A stretch of 16,418 bases of DNA from Entophlyctis helioformis. Its lineage: Eukaryota > Chytridiomycota > Chytridiomycetes > Chytridiales > Chytriomycetaceae. Both the position numbers and the translations under genes were made by a program. Below, piece after piece: positions 1 to 8,572 of the stretch. The stretch spans positions 1 to 16,418 of the forward strand of contig JAHLKH010000374.1 of the NCBI GenBank assembly GCA_025526915.1, written 5' to 3'. The first letter of the stretch is position 1. Every line of letters begins with the position of its first letter. The notes beneath the pieces are model-generated. The model saw only the letters and a program-made list of their open reading frames with translations. It had not been told where the DNA came from and did not search any database.

Positions 1-2412
1 GACTGCCAAGGACACCACGTCAAGCACGCCTTCAGACGCGGAGGGCAAGGTCACTGTCGAGCTACCGCCAGCGTTGGACGTGCTTGCTGCAATCATGCTG
101 ATGAGTCGCTGTCGCAGATCGGAAGGTTCAACGCGCTGGTCAACCTTGGTGGACGAAGGAGCATCAAGCTGTGCCCACAGCCATCCAGCCGCGATCCATT
201 CGTCCTTGTCACCGAGACCACGCTCTTTTGGTCGGTGATGGGGACAAAGGATGAGCGCATGAATGGCAAGCAGGATCCAGCACTGAAAGGATTGCGAAAG
301 CGTCTCCTGGCTGCGATCAGCAGTAGGTCGCACTTGTTTATGCCATGCTTACATGATGAGATACTAACACTCCACTCTTCTCAAAGAGCCTGGCTCACAG
401 GCCTTGACACTCGAGTCATCCAACAGCAGATCAAGCGCGCGTTCAGCTCAAGCCGCGAGCTGTGTCATGGACATCCTGCTTCCTGGACTCGCCTCGGACA
501 AGCGACGGTATCAAACGCCGGCAGAGGCCCAAGCAGATATGGACGCGGCCAACGCCAAGGCAAAAGAAGACGCCATAGCCAAGGCGACGCAAGGGACTGA
601 TTATCGGCGTATGACTCACGAGCAGCGCGAGGAGCATATCAAGGCTGCGATCAAGGCCGTGCGTCCAGCGAGACCAACCAAGCGGACACGGCTGAGCAAC
701 GTCATGACGGATGGATACACCATCTGCCAGCTGGCTCTCGATTATCGCACAGACCGTCTAGAGTCGCCTTGCAGTATGTGCCGTGCTTGAATGTTTTGGT
801 GTACACATTGGTTCTGACCACTGCCTTGCTCTGCAGGTTCCAAACGAGCATCCAATAAGGCGTTTTCTGCCCAGCTTCAAAGCCTCATTGATGCGACTAA
901 TACTGGTGACTGCGAGCCTGATTACCTGAATGGCACATGTGAGTTGCTGTGCCAATCCAGACGCACACTTGTTGTCCACACCGACTGACATGCCATCCAC
1001 AGCCGCCGATCCAGCCGACCCATCAGCCGCCAAGCCAAAAGCGACCAATCCTGTAAGCCACTTGCATGCCAACCTCGCACTTTGGTGCACATGCATTGCA
1101 CATTCCTCACTCATGCCATGTCATGACAGGCTCAGCGCAACTTTAATGCATCCAGCGACTGCCCAATGTTGCTGATGCCAACAATCTGTTCACTAACCAA
1201 GGCTATGAGACTGTTCGTGTTGTCGGCATTGATTGGGGCAAGCGGTACTGTATGGCGCGTCCAGCATGCTAGTCAATGTCGAGGACAAGACATACACGAT
1301 GGAGTTCCAACTACGTGCTCGCCTCTGGCATGGCACGAGCCGAGCACAGCCTTCAGCGGTGGTATGCATGCAATGACTCTGCCACGTGCACTCTTGACCA
1401 GATCAACTCACAGTGCCTGCCTCTTGTGCCAGGCCTCAACAATCGATATGCCAAGGCAGCCGACATCCAGGCGGCCATTGCATTCAAGACAGCAAAGCAT
1501 GCCGATCCAAACGTCAAGCCTGGCGAGAGAGCCTTTTGGGATCTGCGCTGCCATGCGTACTGCATGCCATTCCTGAATGCACGGGTACGTTTTCTCTGTT
1601 TCTGAATGCCCATTGACATGGCCGCCATGCTGCTTGATTGCCTGCTGATTGCACTGGGACGGCATGGCATGACATTCCACAGAAAGGTCAAGGCCAAGCG
1701 GTTCACCAAGCGCAGCAACAGCACGTCTGATCGCGGAAACGCTCTTGAGGGCATCATGAAGCTGGCAGGATCGACCACTGGCAAGCGCGCATCCGATGCA
1801 TTCAAGGCCTCCCTGTCGACCGAACAAAGTCGACAGAGGACAACATTCCCGTTGTGTGGGCATTTGGCATCGACTTTACAGGTCAAGGTGGCCGGCACGC
1901 CTGTGTTTGAGAAGTTCCTCATCAGGCATCTGTGGTCGTCTGGATATGCCTATGTGCGTCTGATGTCACGCTGTCCATCCATCCATCCATCTGTGCACCA
2001 ACTGACACACGATCATGCACTCACACACACAGATCTACCGCTGTAACGAGAACCTGACCAGCCAGATGTGCCCGCAGTGCAAGCAGCGGATCCCATACGA
2101 GACCGCACCAACCTGCGACGCTACGAGTGCATACCATGCACGACCGTCTACCACCGCGACGTGCTTGGAGCCACCAACATCGGGATGGTCGCACAGGGGC
2201 ATTTGCTTGATGGACAACGGCCGCTCTACTTGACGCACACGCCCGCCGGTCAGCCTGTCATCCAGCAGCCTCCAGCACCGGATCAGCCTGTCGACCAGCG
2301 GCGTCCAAGACAGCCACAGCGTCCAAGACAGCCACAGCATCCAAGACAGCCACAGCGTCCAAGACAGCCACAGCCTGCCCTCAAGTCACTTGACCTGCAT
2401 CCCACACAGTGA
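1..2412 (+). CDS. Fanzor (eukaryotic TnpB-like RNA-guided nuclease), 5' end outside window
   Basis: Fanzors are eukaryotic relatives of TnpB that cut DNA with a RuvC-like domain guided by an RNA made from the gene's own 3' side. Seen here: RuvC-I (VRVVGIDWGKRY, about 1210-1250), a RuvC-II-like stretch (PVVWAFGIDFTG, about 1848-1882), a zinc finger (MCPQC near 2070, YECIPC near 2122-2140), and RuvC-III (HRDVLGATNIG, about 2153-2186). My exons are 1-322, 387-773, 837-938, 1003-1052, 1156-1584, 1687-1953 and 2033-2412. The intron at 323-386 has GTAGGT and a TACTAAC branch point. A Pro/Gln-rich tail precedes the TGA at 2410. The reading frame also needs small shifts that introns do not explain, near 105, 1265 (with an in-frame TAG), 1300, 1840, 1885 and 2100. 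It is therefore either a decaying copy or has consensus errors. The family call is firm; the exact exons are not. Confidence 0.82.
323..386 (+). other. Spliceosomal intron in the Fanzor gene with canonical branch point
   Basis: GTAGGT donor, TACTAAC branch point at about 362-368, pyrimidine-rich run, then an AAAG acceptor. Removing 64 nt joins two open coding stretches in frame. It is the clearest proof that this Fanzor is a spliced eukaryotic gene rather than bacterial contamination. Confidence 0.8.
2302..2373 (+). repeat. Four tandem 18-nt repeats coding the Fanzor Pro/Gln tail
   Basis: Four head-to-tail copies of an 18-mer (cgtccaagacagccacag; the third copy has one C-to-A... position reading catcc instead of cgtcc). 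Each unit encodes six residues of the RPRQPQ type. The array lies after the RuvC-III motif, so it extends a low-complexity C-terminal tail without touching the catalytic core. Confidence 0.9.
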
Positions 2413-2439
2413 CTTGTTTGACTTCCAGCACCAATATGA

Positions 2440-2457
2440 ATCGGGGCACCTCCCGAT
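2440..2457 (+). promoter_or_regulatory. Stem-loop just 3' of the Fanzor stop (candidate guide-RNA or element-end structure)
   Basis: Perfect 6-bp inverted repeat ATCGGG / CCCGAT with a 6-nt loop, 28 nt after the stop codon. Fanzor and TnpB guide RNAs are transcribed from this side of the gene, so a structured element here is in the expected place. The function is inference; a short hairpin alone is weak evidence. Confidence 0.35.
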
Positions 2458-2573
2458 CGACCAATAGGGTCACTTCAATAGAAGGTGAGCATCTCGTTGG
2501 ATGTGCCTCGCCCGCCTGTCGTCGCATGCTCATTGCTGACTCGAACCTTCCATCGTGTGATATGCGGGCATCT

Positions 2574-2596
2574 ATTCGTCGCCTCTTTCGACGAAT
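2574..2596 (+). promoter_or_regulatory. 8-bp perfect hairpin followed by AT-rich segment in the Fanzor 3' flank
   Basis: ATTCGTCG at 2574-2581, loop of 7 nt, CGACGAAT at 2589-2596. Directly after it comes a markedly AT-rich run (2594-2626) containing a second imperfect inverted repeat (AATTCCAA ... TTGGTAATT). The rest of the window is GC-rich. This could be the right end of the mobile element, the 3' part of its guide RNA, or a terminator. No matching left end can be sought because the window starts inside the gene. Confidence 0.35.
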
Positions 2597-2641
2597 TTAA
2601 TTCCAAAATTCTTGGTAATTGTATGAATATCGGGCCTAAAG

Positions 2642-3200
2642 TCGGTGCGTCTATTTCCAACTCGTCGACATTGATCGCGCCAGTCACGACGTCGTCAACA
2701 TGGGCAGGCCCGTCATCTGCTTCGGGGGCGACGACGACGCGACCGACACGGCCAAGCACCGCGCCATGCCCGCCTCGTCCCTCCAACAGCAATACAACGA
2801 GTACCTGCATTACAGGCCTACCCGCCAGCCTCGCAAACAACGACCGCTGCAGGCCTAATGGCCGACATGCTGGGTCGACGGCCGCTGTTTACAGGCCCAA
2901 TGCAAAACGTTGGTATGTCCACATGCCATGATCGCATCCCATTGCAGAAGCAGACGGGGCACTCGGATGGCTGACCGGTCTTCTGCCAATGCGTTTGATG
3001 CAGGTCCGGCTTCCACCACGACCAACGCCTCTGCGGCTGCTCAGCAGAATGCATCGTCTATGCGAGCGGCCCGCGCTGCGTCGTGGGCGGCCACGAGAGC
3101 AGCAGTCGCAAACGCGCACCTCGTCTGTTGCTCCTCGGGAACCGGCCATTTCGAGACAGACTGACAGCGAAATGGCTGCATCTGGTATTGAAGCTGGGTT
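2642..3200 (+). CDS. Possible 5' exons of the Ser/Ala/Pro-rich gene
   Basis: Coding-like pieces occur here in changing frames. One runs from about 2642 to 2812 (includes YFQLVDIDRASHDVVNM and VICFGGDDD). A second, at about 2816-2909, contains MADMLGRRPLFTGPMQNV and ends at a GTATGT donor at 2911. A third, Ala/Ser/Thr-rich, starts after the CAG at 3001-3003. The intron 2911-3003 is reasonable by length and borders; the other junctions are not resolved. A start codon could be ATG 2623 or ATG 2700. I recognise no domain. These may be the N-terminal exons of the gene that is clear after 3201, or a small separate gene. Confidence 0.3.
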
Positions 3201-5170
3201 CCCAATGCGCCAGGTCCCTCGGAAAGTCTTGCAGACACAGCGGCAACTCCAGCGGCAGCCACCGGGCCATCGGCGTCGTCATCATCCCGCTCGCTGTCTG
3301 CCTTTTCGTCGTTGACCGCGCCACACACCTATCTGCCTAGTGGTGGCTACCGAGGCACTGCACCAGCGCCAGCTGCTGCAGGCGTCAGCGGACACATAGA
3401 AAGAGCCCGAGCCCACGCCGAGCAAGCACTGCTGACGTACAACGGTTCTGGCGCTGCGGCGAGCGGATCGCCGACACACATCCTTGTGTCTCTGCAGGAT
3501 TCTGCCACCGATCACACAATGATGGACAATGCAACCTCAAATACCAGCCAGAGCTCTCTTGCAAGCAGCTTTCTATACCCACAATATCCAGACACATCTG
3601 ACGATCTCTCGGACATTTTATCGCAGGCATCGAGCAGTCCCGGGCCTGTCCAGCCGTTGGCAACGCCGAGCTTTGTGGCAAACACCAGCGCACCGACTGT
3701 CAGACCAACATACTCGGCTGTAGCTGCATCGCGTTCTGCATTGGTCGATGCCTTGCGACCAGCCGGCATGGGCGGCATGACGATTGACGCGCAGGTCGAA
3801 GCAGGCTGGCCTGGATCCGACTCGTGTCCACCATGGGTGCATCCGCGTCGTTGGCTGTTGTACGTCCAAGAGCAAGAGGCAGCGGCATCGCAGGAGAATG
3901 CTGCATATGCTGCCAGATTGGGCAGGCCGTTAGCATCTCCTGGACACAACACGAGTGCGTCGAGTAGCCATGGTACGCATTTCAGCCCACAAAACTACAT
4001 TACACGCTTGCACAACGACTACAATGGCAGTGGCAGCATGCAGGTTGACAGCGAACGGGCCTCGCAACGATCCAGCAACACCAACGTCTCAGTGGACGAT
4101 CTCGGCGACCTGATCATCCGTCATCTTCGTCGCGCGCCTTCAATCTGCTGTTTGGTACAGCTTCTGGCAACCGCATTGGTCGCTACTACGGCCCGTATGG
4201 GCATCCAGACGACGACATGGGAAGCGGCACTGGCGGCCTTGGCCTCAACAGTAGCAGTGTGGGTCTCGGAAACAGCAGCGATTTGCTCGATCTTGACACC
4301 ACATCCAGCATTGAGGGTGTTATGGAGCGGCTCCGCAGGCAGCTTCGCAACTCATCCACACAGTTACAGCAGCAACAGGACAGCGAGGATCGCCCTCATC
4401 GACGACGGAGCTCTGCATTGTACGGCGATCGCGCGGGCACATCAACTGGGCTGGCCAGTCATCGGGAAACAAGTGCCGCTGCTTTGCGCGCTTCTGCAAT
4501 TGGACTGCAGCGAGAGCTGCGGAGGGCTCCCCCTGTCGAAACAGGACCGTTTGGTCGTGCTCCTGCATCTGAGCAGACAGACTCGGGATCGAATGCAGCC
4601 AGCCCGCCACCGGCGATGCCCGGCTCTGTGACATCCCTGCGCTCCGTGCCGTCCATGGGGGGATCGACGGGCACAAGAACTGCTCCAGAAACGTTTGCGC
4701 CAGACTCGATGGCATACCTGGACGCGTATGTCGCCAGGGAAGGAAGCAGCTACCGACCGCAGCGTCCACCGCAGCTTCCACCGCGTCCGCCGCCTTCCTT
4801 GCCTCAACAGCAGCCGTTGTCCATCAGATATGTGCCACGGGTGCTGCCGCAGACGAGCGAGCCAACCAACGTCCTTGCAGACACGTTCCACCGCTGGAGC
4901 ATGATCCGCCGCAACCATGCTGCATCGGCATCGGCATCGGCATCGGCCACTGCGTTGTCGCCTGTACCCCGTGTGTCCCAGTTGCGTCTCGACCAAGGCC
5001 AGCCAACCCAGCCTGGTGGATCCGTGCGACAGACGGTCATCCAGATGGAAGCAATGCCGCGCGACAGCGCTGTCGACATGATTGCTGGTCAGCACAATGG
5101 CAATGCAGAGGATGCTGATACCGAAGAAGGCAGCGAAGGGCGTTCTCAGCTGTCTTTGACTCTGCATTGA
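3201..5170 (+). CDS. Low-complexity Ser/Ala/Pro/Gln-rich protein, unknown function
   Basis: Open frame from about 3201 to about 4125, then a shift of one base into the frame that runs to the TGA at 5168. The joint is near 4125-4140, where the codons for RNLLFG-like residues begin. No good intron explains it. The protein is largely disordered: Ser/Thr/Ala-rich (SASSSSRSLSAFSS), a Gly/Ser/Asn stretch (GSGTGGLGLNSS), a Pro-rich SH3-ligand-like run (RPPQLPPRPPPSLP, about 4760-4805) and an Ala-Ser run (4921-4948). The C-terminus is acidic (EDADTEEGSEG). Islands that look ordered are VEAGWPGSDSCPPWVHPRRW (about 3793-3852) and RVLPQTSEPTNVLADTFHRW (about 4837-4896). I recognise no family. A regulator or scaffold is possible but unsupported. 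Confidence 0.6.
4921..4948 (+). repeat. Hexanucleotide run (GCATCG-type) coding Ala-Ser repeats
   Basis: About four to five copies of a catcgg/gcatcg hexamer inside the low-complexity gene, read as alternating Ala and Ser. Likely length-variable by slippage. Confidence 0.7.
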
Positions 5171-5514
5171 CCGTTGGATGTGCACAGCTTTGAATGAATT
5201 ATCGTGTTTGTTTGGTACACCATGACTGTACTGTACGCCTTGTCCCCAAGACACTTGATGCCATACCCTTTCGAGCTTTAGGCCGTTCGTAGATCCCTCA
5301 GTTATGTCATCCCCCTGGTCCGACACGTCCACGGTGATGTATCCATAAAGCACGCTGGAACACACCATGGTCAGCCTGAAGAAACGCGCACATTCGCGAG
5401 GCGAGTGGACGCACGTCTCCAGGCCGCCAGGACACAAGAAAAGAAAAGGAAAAGCCACGAGCCACCAGCGCATCTCGTTGCGCCACCTTGCCATGTGCCA
5501 AAGTGCCAAAACTG
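5171..5514. other. Intergenic stretch before the tRNA
   Basis: About 340 nt with no convincing gene. It includes a purine-rich run (5433-5453). Antisense open frames here do not resemble any protein I know. It contains the 3' flank of the upstream gene. Confidence 0.5.
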
Positions 5515-5520
5515 AAAAAA
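5515..5520 (-). terminator. RNA polymerase III terminator of the tRNA-Gly gene
   Basis: Six consecutive T on the minus strand starting three bases after the tRNA 3' end, the standard Pol III stop signal. Confidence 0.85.
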
Positions 5521-5523
5521 GTG

Positions 5524-5595
5524 TGCATCGACCGGGGGTCGAACCCGGGCCACGCGCTTGGAAGGCGCGGATGTTAACCACTACACTATCGATGC
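5524..5595 (-). tRNA. tRNA-Gly (anticodon UCC)
   Basis: The minus strand folds as a complete 72-nt tRNA without intron. The acceptor stem GCATCGA pairs with TCGATGC and the discriminator is A. The A box reads TAGTGTAGTGG and the B box GGTTCGACCCC. The anticodon loop is CTTCCAA, with anticodon TCC at 5560-5562 reading GGA glycine codons. The anticodon stem GCGCC/GGCGC-type pairing and the T arm CCGGG/CCCGG are intact. A run of six T on the minus strand follows at 5515-5520. Confidence 0.96.
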
Positions 5596-5998
5596 CCCTC
5601 TTGTTCATGTTACGGGCTCAGCCGCCTAGGTCGGTGGATCGCCTCCAGGGGGATGCGCCTCTCGATGTCTCAGGATTGGACATGAGACTCGGCCATTCGG
5701 CCGAGGGGCGCAACCCACAGTTGGGGCGCGCCTAGACGCCACAAGTTGTTTTGGGCTGTTGCCTCATGTCGAGTGTGTTAGGCCGCGTACTTAAAGTGTG
5801 CCTTGCCCTGCGTGCAGTCGGCTCTAAGCGTATCTGACCGACTGCACAGACTTGGCCCGCTACATTCAAATTTCGTTCTGTTGACATTATGAACCATGCA
5901 TGCACTTGATTCTCATTTGCATTGTCCAGCCGTGAAAGCTCAATGGACGGCAGCATTCCATGCCACCAGATGGGGATATGACAAGAAGCACTCTGAAA
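5596..5998. other. Intergenic stretch between tRNA and LINE remnant
   Basis: About 400 nt with nothing convincing. The last part could be the untranslated 3' end of the minus-strand LINE fragment that starts at 5999, but no poly-A tail or tandem tail repeat is visible. Confidence 0.4.
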
Positions 5999-6430
5999 TC
6001 ACACTGCACTGCTGTTTTCCACGTGTCCATGCCCACGCTGCCCATGTGCTGTTCGAACAGCCATGATCCACTCCTCTGTGCACTCTAGCACAAAGTGCGC
6101 AGTCTCCAGCATGTCTCCCAGATCCTCGCCGCACATGATGCAGCATGAACCGTCGCCAAACGGGTTGGTCGAGCAGGTTGGCATTGATGGCGCGGCGAGC
6201 AGTGAAGATGCCGCCCACACGAGAGAGCATCAGAAACCGTGCACCTTCCGAGCGTCGCGGGTCAAAGACCGGATCGCGACTGATGTTGGCTGTCTTCTGC
6301 ATCTGGAAGGCAGTGTGGATGGCAGCCGTGTCGCACTTGCTGGCAGACTTGAGGCCAGGACCGCTGCACAGCAAGCGAGCGAGCAGACCAGCAAAGCCAA
6401 GAGTGCTGTAGATGGACGCGATCGCTTCGA
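5999..6430 (-). mobile_element. Decayed LINE (non-LTR retrotransposon), C-terminal zinc-knuckle fragment
   Basis: On the minus strand, 6374-6190 gives a stretch with RVGGIFTARRAINANLL. After a one-base frame change near 6165-6172 it continues as GDGSCCIMCGEDLGDMLETA and HFVLECTEEW (about 6165-6060). The CX2C ... HX4C pattern followed by ECTEEW is the C-terminal zinc knuckle found after the reverse transcriptase in many LINE ORF2 proteins. The frame break and lack of a reverse transcriptase on this side make it a relic. It sits immediately upstream of the ankyrin gene, in opposite orientation. Confidence 0.7.
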
Positions 6431-6476
6431 GTGGATCTTGTCGTCACAGCCACAAAGCGAGCAAGCAGCTGTGACG

Positions 6477-7946
6477 ATGCAGACGCAGCGACAGACGACA
6501 GGCAACACAGTCGAGCAGCGGGCTGTGGTCGAGCAGGTCGTTGGGGCAAGTGGCAGCCAAGCCGTCGAACCAGGACAGACAGCAGCTGCAACGACCGCAC
6601 AGCCAGGTGTGCCTCGCTATGTGGTGCCGCCAGCCACTGGCGACCTTGCGTTCGGCAGCAGCCACTGGGACGGCAAGCCCGCCGAGATCCACGCCATGAT
6701 CCTCAAGGCAGCCGGCCCGCTCACCCGCTTCGTCAACGGACTGCTCGACGACAAGGACACACTCGACCAAGCGACCAAGCTGGAGCTGTGGATCGATGCG
6801 TTCAAGATGGACTGGCAGGGCGATCTCGACCTGCTGCCTGACGTTGATCTGTCGGCCGACAACGGACTGCTGCTCGCACACTCTCGCTCCATGTACGACC
6901 GTCTCTGCAAGCGCTTTCCTTGGTCAACCGAGACGGAGTGTGCAAGCTCAGACACATACTACAACAACTACACCAAACCGTTCGATAACACTCTTTGTGA
7001 CAGCCACCGGCTGCTTCTCATTCCCATGCGGCACGGCTGGTTCGACCTGCTCGACTTTTCGACTCCGATCACACTCGCTCGCTTGGCCATTCGCTTTGGA
7101 TGCCTCGATCTGCTCAAGCATCTCGACGACAAGTACAAAACACTCCAAGACTGGATGGCTGAGCATGATCCGACAAGCGCTTACTGGCACCGGGCAGTTG
7201 ACCAGGCAGCGGAATACGGACATCTCGATGTTGTGCAGTTCCTGTTTGCGGCGGGCGTGACGGGATGCACGACAGAAGCCATGGATAGGGCGGCTGGCAA
7301 CGGCCACCTTCATGTTCTCAAGTGGTTCCACGAAAACACGAAGGCAGGATGCACGACAAAGGCGATGGACTGGGCGGCCGCAAACGGCCATCTGCATGTC
7401 GTCAAGTGGCTGCATGCCAACCAGACGGAAGGATGCACAGCGTATGCTATGAATTGCGCGGCCAAAAACGGTCACCTGCATGTTCTCAAGTGGCTGCATG
7501 CCAACACGAAGGCAGGATGCACGACTCATGCGATGGACTCGGCGGCTGAAAGCGGTCATCTGCAAACGGTCAAATGGTTGCACGAGACTCGGGGTTTAGA
7601 GTGTACGCCTGGCGCACTCCATAGCGCCATCAACAAGGGGCACATTGACGTCGTCAAGTACATGGACTCCAAAGGCGTCCGCGCGCCAAGCGATGTTCTC
7701 TACACGGTAGCATAAATTTGAGACGCCGGCATGGTCCATCACTTGTTGGATTGCGGATAGGCGGTTGAACTCGATGCGCTCGAACGTGCCAAGACTTCCG
7801 AAATCGCCGATATTCTCCTTGGCAGCCTCACACTGGATCGGGCACAGACGCTGCTTGCGGAAGCAAACCAAGGAGATACCACCAACCAAGTCACCGTCGA
7901 TCAACTCCAAGCGACCGTCGAGAAGCTGCAGGCATCAAGCAGGTGA
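6477..7946 (+). CDS. F-box-like ankyrin-repeat protein, two exons, 471 aa
   Basis: Start chosen at ATG 6477 because the longer open frame upstream runs antisense through the LINE relic. Exon 1 is 6477-7706. The intron 7707-7760 (54 nt, GTAGCA...TAG, phase 0) joins exon 2 (7761-7946), which adds an Ala/Leu/Gln-rich, likely helical tail ending KLQASSR. Residues about 1-55 are disordered and Gln-rich. Residues about 60-100 (WDGKPAEIHAMILKAAGPL) resemble an F-box. From about residue 240 come ankyrin-type repeats of the GHLHVLKWLH kind, each 28 residues, with GCTTKAM at each unit start. By analogy with F-box/ankyrin proteins it may be a substrate adaptor for ubiquitin ligase, but this is inference. 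No frame breaks. LINE fragments flank it on both sides. Confidence 0.85.
7263..7682 (+). repeat. 84-nt tandem ankyrin-coding repeats
   Basis: Units begin at 7263, 7347, 7431, 7515 and 7599, all exactly 84 nt apart (28 codons). The first four begin GGATGCAC. The units are similar at the DNA level (e.g. ggctgcatgcc motifs), suggesting recent duplication or conversion. The last is more diverged. Confidence 0.85.
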
Positions 7947-7949
7947 TGA

Positions 7950-8525
7950 ATGGACAGCCAAGACTCGTGTTGGAATGAAAACGTGATTGCTCGTGCGGCA
8001 CGAGGTTGCAACCATTGACGAGTCCGTTGAGCCACATGGCACTTTCAAACCGACATGGATAAGCGAGATACCGAGGTGGTTGGACGGATCGCTCAGATCG
8101 CCCTTCTTTGGCAGCGAGACGATGGACGCCGACTGCCAAGCCTTTGGAATGACTGCGTCTTCAAAGACGGTGTTGCACATGCGCAGCAGCCCCTGTGCTG
8201 CTCCCGAGATGCCGGCCGCTGCTGATTTCTGGCCCTGGAGCTCCGGCGAGATCTCTGCATCAAACGCCTTGTAGAACGACGCAGGGATGCCGTCGTCGCC
8301 AGATGCCTTGCGTCCATTCATCTCGGAGATGGCTGTCGCAAGGTCGTCCCAACAGAACAGCGAGTCAGTGTTGGGGCTCTGCACGTCTGTTGATCCAGCC
8401 GTCGATCTCGAAACATCTGAGCGTCCTTTGGCAAAGACCGGATCGCGACCAAGACTGGCTGTCCTGTGCACCAAGACGTTGGCCCGACGCCTGGCGAGTG
8501 GCGCCAAGGTCGTCACGCAGGACAC
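7950..8525 (-). mobile_element. Decayed LINE reverse-transcriptase fragment
   Basis: The minus strand reads DLATAISEMNGRKASGDDGI (about 8360-8285), then WQSASIVSLPKKGDLSDPSN (about 8140-8082), then GISLIHVGLKV. These are the first conserved blocks of a LINE reverse transcriptase. After a frame change near 8045-8055 it continues with LVPHEQSRFHSN, matching the next block (LVxxEQxGFR, here degraded). The palm domain with the catalytic aspartates is missing, and the fragment stops at the 3' end of the ankyrin gene. It is dead. Its 5' part (8430-8525) resembles the C-terminal LINE relic at 6250-6330. Confidence 0.8.
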
Positions 8526-8572
8526 GCTCGCGCATCAAATATCCCGCCATTTCAACCGTGGATTGAACAACG

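Larger units (their letters stand above)
2413..2641. other. Fanzor 3' flank without a convincing protein gene
   Basis: About 230 nt between the Fanzor stop and the first coding-like stretch of the next gene. Open frames exist but have no recognisable content. It holds the two hairpins listed separately and the AT-rich segment. No poly-A signal of the AATAAA type was seen. Confidence 0.5.

Noticed and set aside
2801..2815. GTACCTGCATTACAG as an intron
   Set aside because: Only 15 nt, far below the lengths of all other introns here, and removal does not change frame.
4442..5608. 388-aa minus-strand open frame
   Set aside because: Antisense to the low-complexity gene and runs into the tRNA-Gly gene; no domain.
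6063..6476. N-terminal 138 residues of the long ankyrin open frame
   Set aside because: Antisense to the LINE zinc-knuckle relic, so the start was placed at ATG 6477.
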